DNA of 44,159 nt, from the NCBI GenBank assembly GCA_039935415.1, contig JBDTKH010000053.1:1-44159 (forward strand). The letters run 5' to 3'. Origin of the DNA: Palsa-870 sp039935415. GTDB lineage: Bacteria; Chloroflexota; Dormibacteria; Dormibacterales; Dormibacteraceae. Of the stretch, positions 37,719-44,159 are shown in pieces. The notes under the pieces are model-generated. The model was not told where the DNA came from. It was given only the letters and a program-made list of their open reading frames with translations, and ran no database searches. Position numbers and translations under genes: made by a program. Each line of letters opens with the position of its first letter. Positions within the stretch are counted from its first letter, which is position 1.

Positions 37719-38990
37719 ATGCTTCGAGCTAGGGGACTCGCAGTCCTCATTTCGGCGACTTTCATCGCATTTGCCTGCGGCGGTAGCGGCGGCGGCGGTG
37801 GGTCAAAGGGCGAGATCGACATCGCCAGTGACCTCCCGGTCTCGGGCGCTGACGCATCCAGCGGCCTGCCCACTCAGCAGGGCGCCCAGTTCGCGGTCAC
37901 CCGCGCAGGGTCTGTGCGCGGCTACACACTGAAGTTCGTGCCCTTCGACGACGCGGTCAACGGGGTGCACGATGCCCAGAAGGGCGTGCAGAACGTCCAG
38001 GCCATGCTGTCCAACAGCAAGATCCTGGGCATGGTCGGACCGTTCAACTCCGGGGTCGCGAAGGCCGAGATCCCGGTCGCCAACCAGGCGCCCCTGGCCA
38101 TGATCAGCCCGTCGAACACCAACGAATGCCTGACCCAGACATTCGACTACTGCCAGGCGGCCAACGGGTACACGCCCGCCAGCCTCCGGCCAACCGGCAA
38201 GAACAACTACTTCCGCGTCGCCGCGGCGGACACCTTCCAGGGTCCTGCCATGGCCGACTTCGCCCTCAAGGCTGGACCTCCTCCGGCCGGTCTCGGCATC
38301 ACCAAGGTCGCTGTTTGGGATGACGAGGAGACCTTCGGTCAGGGCGTCGCCAACAACTTCGCCAAGGAATTCACAGCGAAGGGCGGCACCGTCGTCGACC
38401 GCAAGAGCTACGACCCCAAGGCCAAGTCGGACTTCAAGGACTTCCTCGCGTCGGCCAAGGACAAGGGCGCGCAGGGAATCTACGTCGGCGCCACCTCCGC
38501 CACGGGCGGATGCGTCGGCCGTGGCCAGATGGCAGGCCTTTTCAACCCGGACATCTACTACCTCGGTCCCGATGGCATCGGTGACTCGCAGTGCATCAAG
38601 GACTCGGGCCCGATGGCGACCAGCAACATGTTCGCCACCCAGGGCGTATCGGACGCCACCCAGAATCCGGACGCCAAGACGATCGTCGCCGCCTACGCAG
38701 CTGCGTACCCCGGGGCGTCCAACGTCGGCGCCTACACCTACGCCGGATACGACTGCGCCGCGATCCTGATTGACGCGATCGGACGCGCGATCGACGCCAA
38801 CGGCGGCAACATGCCAACCCGGCAGCAGGTCATCGACCAGGTCGCCAAGACCACCGCGTTCAAGGGCCTGACCGGCGTCATCACCTTCAACGCCGTCGGC
38901 GACCCGACGACTCCGACCCTGCAGCTTCAGGAGCTGAAGGGCAGCCCACCCGTATGGACTTTCGTGACGCAGTTCCAGCAGGGCGGCTAG
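37719..38990 (+). CDS. Branched-chain amino acid type ABC transporter substrate-binding lipoprotein (copy 2)
   Basis: A 423-residue paralogue of the preceding binding protein. The lipoprotein signal ends in FIAFAC, and a Gly/Ser linker (GGSGGGGGSKG) tethers the mature domain. IDIASDLPVSGADASSGLPT begins the fold, followed by KGVQNVQAMLSNSKILGMVG, NTNECLTQTFDYCQAANGY, LRPTGKNNYFRVAAADTFQG and IYVGATSATGGCVG. Two Cys in NECLTQTFDYC and a third in GGCVG could form a disulfide. GGGGG lies 7 nt before the ATG. It ends 29 nt before a 24-bp palindrome at 39020 that separates it from livH, an arrangement that favours excess binding protein over permease. Confidence 0.92.
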   Translation: MLRARGLAVLISATFIAFACGGSGGGGGSKGEIDIASDLPVSGADASSGLPTQQGAQFAVTRAGSVRGYTLKFVPFDDAVNGVHDAQKGVQNVQAMLSNSKILGMVGPFNSGVAKAEIPVANQAPLAMISPSNTNECLTQTFDYCQAANGYTPASLRPTGKNNYFRVAAADTFQGPAMADFALKAGPPPAGLGITKVAVWDDEETFGQGVANNFAKEFTAKGGTVVDRKSYDPKAKSDFKDFLASAKDKGAQGIYVGATSATGGCVGRGQMAGLFNPDIYYLGPDGIGDSQCIKDSGPMATSNMFATQGVSDATQNPDAKTIVAAYAAAYPGASNVGAYTYAGYDCAAILIDAIGRAIDANGGNMPTRQQVIDQVAKTTAFKGLTGVITFNAVGDPTTPTLQLQELKGSPPVWTFVTQFQQGG

Positions 38991-39019
38991 TAGAAACCAT
39001 TCCGTAAACTGTAAATTAG

Positions 39020-39043
39020 GGAGGGGGCGACGTCGCCCCCTCC
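39020..39043 (+). terminator. 24-bp perfect palindrome between binding protein and permease genes
   Basis: GGAGGGGGCGAC and its exact complement form a 12-bp stem with no loop bases left over, followed only by TTAT. It probably acts as a partial terminator or mRNA-stabilising hairpin, reducing read-through into livH. Confidence 0.7.
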
Positions 39044-39076
39044 TTATCATTGGGTGAGCTTGGGAGAGGAGAGCAC

Positions 39077-40117
39077 TTGATCGGAGCTCTGGCCCGGACA
39101 CTGGCCGCGTTGCGCAACTTCGGCAACTCCAACTTCGCCACGCTGATGGGGCTCCTGGTCGTGGCGGTCGCCGTCGTCCTGACCATCCAGCACGTGCTGC
39201 AGCACGGCGCCTCCTACTTCTTCCAGATCCTGACCATCGGGATCGCCGACGGTTCGATCTATGCGCTGATCGCACTCGGGTACACGATGGTCTACGGCAT
39301 CATCGAGCTGATCAACTTCGCCCACGGCGACGTGTTCACGCTCGGCGCTTTCGTCTCCCTTGCCCTCTTTCCGCTGTTCGGCGTGAAGGAAGGCACGAGC
39401 GGCTTGGGCTACGTGATCCCGTTGCTCGCGATCGCGATCATCACCATGGGGCTGGTCGGGATGGTCAACGTGGCGATCGAGCGAGTCGCCTATCGCCCGC
39501 TGCGCCACGCTCCTCGCCTGGCGCCCCTGATCACGGCGATCGGCATGTCCTCGATCCTCGAGGGCGCGATGTACCTATGGCGTGGGCCCTACAGACTCCA
39601 CTACCCGGACCTCCTGCCGGCCACACGTCTCAACATCAACGGCGTGTCGATCGGCGTGAAGGACCTCATCGTCTTGACCCTGGCCATCGCGCTGGCTATC
39701 GCATTCACGCTCTTCACCAACCTGAGCACGCTGGGCAAGGCGATGAGAGCCACCGCGCAGGACCGTGACGCCGCGCAGTTGATGGGGATTGACATCAACC
39801 GGACCATCGCGGCGACCTTCTTCATCGGTGCCGTCCTCGCCGGCGCGGGTGGAATCATCTACGGCCTTTACATCAACAACGTCACGTTCGACCTTGGATT
39901 CATCTCTGGTCTGATCGCTTTCACGGCGGCCGTGTTTGGCGGCATCGGCAACATCCCGGGCGCCGCCATCGGGGGCCTCCTCATCGGCGTCATAGCGGCG
40001 TTCAACAACGGCTACTTCGACTCGGCGTGGACCGAGATCGTCATCTTCGGAATCCTGATCGCGACTCTCGTTTTCCGTCCTACAGGACTCCTCGGGATGC
40101 GAGTGCCTGAGAAATGA
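39077..40117 (+). CDS. livH: Branched-chain amino acid ABC transporter permease LivH
   Basis: A 346-residue permease with about eight membrane segments. Family blocks are IADGSIYALIALGYTMVYGI, ELINFAHGDVFTLGAFVSL, RPLRHAPRLAPLITAIGMS and the inner-face coupling segment KAMRATAQDRDAAQLMGIDI. AAVFGGIGNIPGAAIGGLLI closes it. It forms the heterodimeric channel with LivM. TTG at 39077 is the preferred start (GAGAGGAG 6 nt upstream). An upstream in-frame GTG would add nine residues. It overlaps livM by 4 nt (ATGA). Confidence 0.95.
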   Translation: MIGALARTLAALRNFGNSNFATLMGLLVVAVAVVLTIQHVLQHGASYFFQILTIGIADGSIYALIALGYTMVYGIIELINFAHGDVFTLGAFVSLALFPLFGVKEGTSGLGYVIPLLAIAIITMGLVGMVNVAIERVAYRPLRHAPRLAPLITAIGMSSILEGAMYLWRGPYRLHYPDLLPATRLNINGVSIGVKDLIVLTLAIALAIAFTLFTNLSTLGKAMRATAQDRDAAQLMGIDINRTIAATFFIGAVLAGAGGIIYGLYINNVTFDLGFISGLIAFTAAVFGGIGNIPGAAIGGLLIGVIAAFNNGYFDSAWTEIVIFGILIATLVFRPTGLLGMRVPEK

Positions 40118-41310
40118 CCCGCCTCCGCCAGCTGATCCGCGATAACCGGAGCAACCCCAACGCCATCGCGTACGCCGTCATGGCCATCGCCGCGGTCAGC
40201 TTCCCCGCCATCGCCCAGTTCGCCACGGGTGGAAACGCCGACTACCTTGTGAGCCTCGCTGCCGATGGAGGCGTGTTCGTGCTGCTGGCCATCGGCCTCA
40301 ACGTGGTGGTCGGGTTCGCCGGGTTGCTGGACCTGGGATACGCGGCGTTCTTCGCCATTGGTTCGTACACCTACGGAATGCTCGCTTCGGAGCAGCTGAT
40401 CAGCTCACCCATCCACCACGCTCTGCACGTGCCGTTCTGGATCGCGCTCGTCCTTGGAACCTTCATCGCGGCCGGCGCCGGTGCGTTGCTTGGCGCTCCC
40501 ACCTTGCGATTGCGCGGTGACTATCTCGCCATCGTCACGCTCGGGTTCGGCGAGATCGTGCCCAGGTTCTTCCGCAACATGAAGGACTGGACGAGCGGCG
40601 TGAACGGGATCAGCGCGCTCGACGTCCCAACATTGCCGTTCTGGATCACCGGTCCGTGGGCGAACACCCAACTCGCGATCGAACAGAACTTCCGCTTCGT
40701 CTCTTTCAACGCCACGGCCTGGTACGTCCTGATCATCATCCTTATCGTCGCCTCCGTGATCGGGGTAAACAACCTGTATGGGTCGCGGCTGGGCCGCGCC
40801 TGGATGGCCGTGCGCGAGGATGAGACGGCGGCCGCGGCCATGGGGGTCAACACCGTGAACACGAAGCTGCTCGCGTTCGCGATCGGAGCGTCCTTCAGCG
40901 GCTTCGCAGGGGCCTTCTACGGCGCCAAGCTGTCCCTGGTCAGCCCGGACAGCTTCGGTTTCATCGTCTCGATCACCATCCTGTCGATGGTTGTGCTGGG
41001 CGGGATGGGCAACATCCCCGGCGCCATGGTCGGCGCGATCCTCCTCTACTGGGTGCTCTACAAGTTCCTGCCCGACGCGCCCCAGCAGGTGTCGGCCCTG
41101 GCGGACAACCTCGGTTTCCACTCGTTGAACGTCGTGACTCCCGACTGGCCGGGCATCGCCGAGTTCGTTTCGCGGCTCAAGTTCATCCTGTTCGGATTGA
41201 TCCTGGTCAGCATCATGCTTCTGCGCCCTCAGGGGCTCCTGCCCAGCCGCCTGAGGTCCCAGGAGCTGCAGCGCGGCGTCCACGACGAGTCGGCGGTCGT
41301 GACCTCATGA
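40114..41310 (+). CDS. livM: Branched-chain amino acid ABC transporter permease LivM
   Basis: A 398-residue partner permease. GLNVVVGFAGLLDLGYAAFF is the LivM signature, LRGDYLAIVTLGFGEIVPRF the next block, and SRLGRAWMAVREDETAAAAM with NTVNTKLLAFAIGASFSGFA the coupling helix and following segment. VVLGGMGNIPGAMVGAILLY is conserved. About ten membrane segments. It overlaps livH and livG by 4 nt each (ATGA). The C-terminus extends about 20 residues past the last segment. Confidence 0.95.
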   Translation: MTRLRQLIRDNRSNPNAIAYAVMAIAAVSFPAIAQFATGGNADYLVSLAADGGVFVLLAIGLNVVVGFAGLLDLGYAAFFAIGSYTYGMLASEQLISSPIHHALHVPFWIALVLGTFIAAGAGALLGAPTLRLRGDYLAIVTLGFGEIVPRFFRNMKDWTSGVNGISALDVPTLPFWITGPWANTQLAIEQNFRFVSFNATAWYVLIIILIVASVIGVNNLYGSRLGRAWMAVREDETAAAAMGVNTVNTKLLAFAIGASFSGFAGAFYGAKLSLVSPDSFGFIVSITILSMVVLGGMGNIPGAMVGAILLYWVLYKFLPDAPQQVSALADNLGFHSLNVVTPDWPGIAEFVSRLKFILFGLILVSIMLLRPQGLLPSRLRSQELQRGVHDESAVVTS

Positions 41311-42086
41311 GCGCCGAGACCGCACAGCCGATCCTCTCCCTGCAGGGAGTCACGAAACGATTCGGCGGGCTCACCGCCGTCGACCAGGTGAGCTTCGACG
41401 TGGCCAAGGGCCAGGTCTTCGCGCTGATCGGCCCCAACGGCGCGGGCAAGACGACGCTGTTCAACTGCATCACGGGTATGCACGTGCCGACTGCGGGGCG
41501 CGTCGTGTTCGAAAACCGCGACATCGCCGGCTCCAAGCCATACAAGACCGCCCAGCTCGGGATCGCCCGCACATTCCAGAACATCCGCCTCTTCGAGTAC
41601 CTGAGCGCGCTCGACAACGTGAAGGTGGGCGAGCACGTGCGGATGAAGGCCAAGCTGTGGGACGCCATCTTCCGCACCCCATTCGCGAAGCGCGAGGAGC
41701 GGGAGGTGACAGAGCGCGCTATGGGGTACCTGAAATTCGTCGGGATCGAGCGCCATGCGGACAACTACGCGCGAAACCTTGCGTATGGGCAGCAGCGCCG
41801 CCTCGAGATCGCCCGCGCCCTTGCGACCGAGCCTCACCTCCTGCTGCTGGACGAGCCGGCAGCGGGCTTCACGCCACAGGAGAAGGTCGAGCTGATGGCC
41901 CTCGTCGACAAGATCATCGCCAAGGGCATCACCGTGTTCCTGATCGAGCATGACATGAAGGTTGTGATGCACGTCTCACAGAGAATCGTCGTGCTCGACC
42001 ACGGCGAGAAGATCGCCGAGGGCCCTCCGGCCGAGGTTCGCACCAACCAGCGCGTGATCGAGGCCTACCTGGGCAAGTCTGCCTAG
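41307..42086 (+). CDS. livG: Branched-chain amino acid ABC transporter ATPase LivG
   Basis: A 259-residue nucleotide-binding subunit. Walker A is GPNGAGKTT (about residues 37-45), and GIARTFQNIRLFEYLSALDN holds the Q-loop. The signature appears as LAYGQQRRLEIARAL, the variant usual for LivG. Walker B is LLLLDEPAAGFTP and the H-loop IEHDM. ATP hydrolysis with LivF drives uptake through LivHM. It overlaps livM by 4 nt, and its stop abuts the livF ATG directly. Confidence 0.96.
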   Translation: MSAETAQPILSLQGVTKRFGGLTAVDQVSFDVAKGQVFALIGPNGAGKTTLFNCITGMHVPTAGRVVFENRDIAGSKPYKTAQLGIARTFQNIRLFEYLSALDNVKVGEHVRMKAKLWDAIFRTPFAKREEREVTERAMGYLKFVGIERHADNYARNLAYGQQRRLEIARALATEPHLLLLDEPAAGFTPQEKVELMALVDKIIAKGITVFLIEHDMKVVMHVSQRIVVLDHGEKIAEGPPAEVRTNQRVIEAYLGKSA

Positions 42087-42797
42087 ATGGCCTTACTCGA
42101 AGTCTCTGGCATCGATGTCTTTTACGGCCGCGTGCAGGCCGTGCGAGGCGAATCGCTCGAGGTCGACGCCGGGGAGGTCGTGGCGCTCATCGGGTCCAAC
42201 GGCGCAGGCAAGACGACCACGCTTCGCACTATCTCCGGCCTCCTCCACCCGACCCGCGGCACGATCAAGTTCGATGGCCAGGACATCACTCACATGCAGC
42301 CGCAGAAGATCGTCGGCTTGGGCATCTGCCAGTCCCCCGAAGGCCGGCGCCTGTTCGCGCGCATGAGCGTGCTCGACAACCTCAGGATGGGCGCCTACAC
42401 ACGCAAGAACAGCGCCGAGATCAAGAGCGACATGGAGCGGGTATTCGAGCTCTTCCCCAGGCTGAAGGAACGGTTGCACCAGGTCGCGGGAACGCTGTCG
42501 GGAGGAGAGCAACAGATGGTCGCGATGGGCCGCGCGCTGATGGCGAAACCCAAGCTGCTGATGCTCGACGAGCCCTCACTGGGCCTCGCCCCGATCCTGG
42601 TCGAAACGATCTTCAGCATCGTGCGCGAGATCAACTCGCAGGGGACGCCGGTGCTGCTGGTCGAACAGAACGCCCACAAGGCGCTCGAGGTCGCGCACCG
42701 CGCATACGTGCTCGAGACAGGAGTCATCGTCCAGTGCGGCACGGGTAAAGAGCTGCTGGAGTCGGAGGAGGTCCAGAAGGCCTACCTCGGGATGTAG
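42087..42797 (+). CDS. livF: Branched-chain amino acid ABC transporter ATPase LivF
   Basis: A 236-residue nucleotide-binding subunit. Walker A is GSNGAGKTT, the Q-loop CQSPEGRRLF, the signature LSGGEQQMVAMGRAL, Walker B LLMLDEPSLGLAP and the H-loop VEQNAHKALEVAHRAYVLETG, all typical of LivF. The ATG follows the livG stop with no gap. It is the last gene of the transporter operon. Its stop at 42797 abuts the stop of the convergent membrane-protein gene at 42798, with no room for a separate terminator. Confidence 0.96.
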   Translation: MALLEVSGIDVFYGRVQAVRGESLEVDAGEVVALIGSNGAGKTTTLRTISGLLHPTRGTIKFDGQDITHMQPQKIVGLGICQSPEGRRLFARMSVLDNLRMGAYTRKNSAEIKSDMERVFELFPRLKERLHQVAGTLSGGEQQMVAMGRALMAKPKLLMLDEPSLGLAPILVETIFSIVREINSQGTPVLLVEQNAHKALEVAHRAYVLETGVIVQCGTGKELLESEEVQKAYLGM

Positions 42798-43622
42798 CTA
42801 CCTACCGGGTTGGTAGCTCGAGACGAACAGGTAAACCAGAACCACCGCGAACGCGCCGTACTCCAGCACCACGTTGCGCGAGAAGCTGTCCTCGACCGTG
42901 TGCCGGACCAGGCCTCGGTTGATGTACCAGGCGAAGAGCAGCATCACTGCGAACGTGCCTTCGTTCACGACGAGGTAGATCGAGAGCGCGGTGATCGCCC
43001 ACGCCAGGAACGTGACGACCTGGGCGACGAACAGCGAGAAGATGAATGCACGCCGAGGCGCGACCGCCGAGCCGTTGATCCGAAAGCTCCGGTACGAGGC
43101 CAGGAAGGTGATCGTGAAAATCCACGCGAGCTGGAGGATGGCATTGAAGTGCAGCGACACGACGACCAGGTATGCGCCGGCAAGCGCCAGGATCAGGATC
43201 GTCTCCTGAAGCACCACGTGGCCGCGCTTCTCCGAGTCGCGCAGCCGCAGGTAGTCGAGTCGCGCCGCCAGGACGAACCCCGCGCCGAAGAGCGCGGTCA
43301 ACGCCAGGTACTTCCAGAGCTCGGGAACGAGCAGCGACAGCCCTGCCAGCGTGATCGCGCCCAGGGCGACCGGGATGTAGTGCTCGATCCGTGGAAATTC
43401 ATCAGTGCCCCGCAGGTAGCCGAGCAGGGCGGGCGCGGCCAGCACAACCAGGCCCAGGGCCAGGGCCCAGACCTGCCCCTGCCCGAGCAGCTCCGACTTG
43501 AAGCCGATCGCGATCGCCACCAGCACGACGCCGGCGAAGATCAGGAAGCTCCGGTCATGCTCGGACCTGGTCGCAGTCGTGGCGGGCGCGAACTTCTCGG
43601 CCGGAATCGGCGGGGTCTTCAT
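42798..43622 (-). CDS. Polytopic membrane protein of unknown function
   Basis: A 274-residue protein I do not recognise. After a short Pro/Ala-rich cytoplasmic N-terminus it has about eight hydrophobic segments (for example FLIFAGVVLVAIAIGF, WALALGLVVLAAPALLGYL, AWAITALSIYLVV). A few charged loops contain RLDYLRLRDSEKRGHVVLQE and FRINGSAVAPRR. No catalytic or transport motif is evident, and it is not clearly linked to the neighbouring transporter, with which it is convergent. It follows the cupin gene by 28 nt on the same strand. No clear ribosome-binding site precedes the ATG. Confidence 0.65.
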   Translation of the reverse strand: MKTPPIPAEKFAPATTATRSEHDRSFLIFAGVVLVAIAIGFKSELLGQGQVWALALGLVVLAAPALLGYLRGTDEFPRIEHYIPVALGAITLAGLSLLVPELWKYLALTALFGAGFVLAARLDYLRLRDSEKRGHVVLQETILILALAGAYLVVVSLHFNAILQLAWIFTITFLASYRSFRINGSAVAPRRAFIFSLFVAQVVTFLAWAITALSIYLVVNEGTFAVMLLFAWYINRGLVRHTVEDSFSRNVVLEYGAFAVVLVYLFVSSYQPGR

Positions 43623-43650
43623 TTGACCGGTGGAAGTCTAAAGGGGAGGT

Positions 43651-44028
43651 TCATGTCCCGGCTCGCCCGTACCGGTCTTCGAGGCGCACGACGTCGTCGA
43701 TCTCCGGCGTCGAAACCTCGAAGATGTCCGTGTCTTCCAGCGCTGTGAGGCGGTGCCGAGTGCCCGGCGTGATGTGCAGCGTGTCGCCGGCCTTCATCAC
43801 GTGCGTGGTCAGCACGCCGTCCGGACCGCCGAGCTCCATCACCATGCTGCCCCTGACCACGTACTGAAACTCGTCCTTGATGTCGTGGTACTGGAGCGAG
43901 AGCGCTTCGCCCCGGTTCACGTGCAGGACCTTGCCCACGTAGCGATCGGTGAGCGCCCAGCGAAGCTCGTAGCCCCACGGTTTTTCGACCTTCGTCGCTT
44001 CCGCGCGCCCGAACTCAGGCAGGGGCAT
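43651..44028 (-). CDS. Cupin-domain protein, mannose-6-phosphate isomerase type II-like
   Basis: A 125-residue single cupin. KVEKPWGYELRWALTDRYVG is the phosphomannose-isomerase-type start, SLQYHDIKDEFQYVVRGSMV and MKAGDTLHITPGTRHRLTAL are the two cupin motifs with His/Glu metal ligands (YHD, DEFQYV, GTRH), and TDIFEVSTPEIDDVVRLEDR is the type II isomerase ending. Stand-alone versions are usually small isomerases or sugar-nucleotide-pathway accessory proteins; the substrate is unknown. The ATG at 44028 lacks an evident ribosome-binding site. The remaining 131 bp to the window end hold no feature that I can support. Confidence 0.85.
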   Translation of the reverse strand: MPLPEFGRAEATKVEKPWGYELRWALTDRYVGKVLHVNRGEALSLQYHDIKDEFQYVVRGSMVMELGGPDGVLTTHVMKAGDTLHITPGTRHRLTALEDTDIFEVSTPEIDDVVRLEDRYGRAGT

Positions 44029-44159
44029 GCGCAGGCAACGTGATGAAGGGGGCCGGCGAGAGATTCGGTGTCCAGGTGGCCCAGATGCTAGGCGCGGCCG
44101 AGCACCGGAGCGAGCCCATCCGTTGATCGGTGAGCGAGGAGCGCAGGCCGCAACGACGC

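Noticed and set aside
1..44159. CRISPR array, prophage or replication origin
   Set aside because: No regularly spaced repeats, cas or phage genes, or DnaA-box cluster seen.

Overview
This is a GC-rich chromosomal window from a free-living bacterium. Gene content and order (argCJB-D-R-G-H next to hisZ-G-D-B-H-F-I, a short HisG paired with HisZ, CoaX, DUF2277 and SIMPL proteins, many GTG/TTG starts, several genes that look leaderless) suggest a soil Terrabacteria lineage such as Dormibacterota or Chloroflexota. That placement is inferred from gene content alone.

Layout. 1-1465: an IS30-family insertion sequence cut by the window edge and itself broken by a 224-bp element with terminal inverted repeats and a CTAG target duplication. 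1558-4537: accessory genes (MazF-type toxin with a ribbon-helix-helix antitoxin, an alpha/beta-hydrolase remnant, an SDR oxidoreductase plus NTF2-like protein divergent from a TetR regulator with two palindromic operators). 4761-15527: mixed housekeeping and unknown genes, including a small ORF, a tandem GNAT acetyltransferase, a secreted TAP-like hydrolase, ClpB, MutM/Fpg, DUF2277, SIMPL, SHOCT and DUF4173-like membrane proteins, and DUF2087. 15591-21870 (minus): coaX, a GAF/HD-GYP protein, an MBL hydrolase, lysS, serS and tRNA-Ser(UGA), packed with 1-4 nt overlaps. 22084-29526 (minus): arginine biosynthesis, argC-J-B-D-R-G-H. 29652-36012 (minus): a TPR protein with an acidic tail, then hisZ-G-D-B-H-F-I. 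36147-42797 (plus): a branched-chain amino acid type ABC transporter with two paralogous lipoprotein binding proteins and LivH-M-G-F. 42798-44028 (minus): a membrane protein and a cupin.

How the parts work together. The arg and his blocks together encode most of two amino-acid pathways on one strand, but argF, hisA, hisE, hisC and the histidinol-phosphatase are not here and must lie elsewhere or be replaced. ArgR inside the arg block is the likely local regulator. The Liv system would import amino acids. The coaX-to-tRNA-Ser block joins cofactor synthesis, a predicted cyclic-nucleotide signalling pair and translation genes.

Most notable observations: (i) a MITE-like insertion whose precise excision restores the IS30 transposase frame; (ii) a dispersed palindromic repeat inserted in frame inside argC, adding about 27 residues; (iii) two biosynthetic genes that appear to start at near-cognate codons inside 4-nt overlaps (argH at ATA in ATAG, hisI at CTG in CTGA behind a strong ribosome-binding site); (iv) a GAF/HD-GYP protein with a roughly 105-residue insertion in the HD-GYP domain, translationally coupled to an MBL hydrolase; (v) -10-like TANNNT hexamers 6-9 nt before several start codons, suggesting leaderless transcripts.
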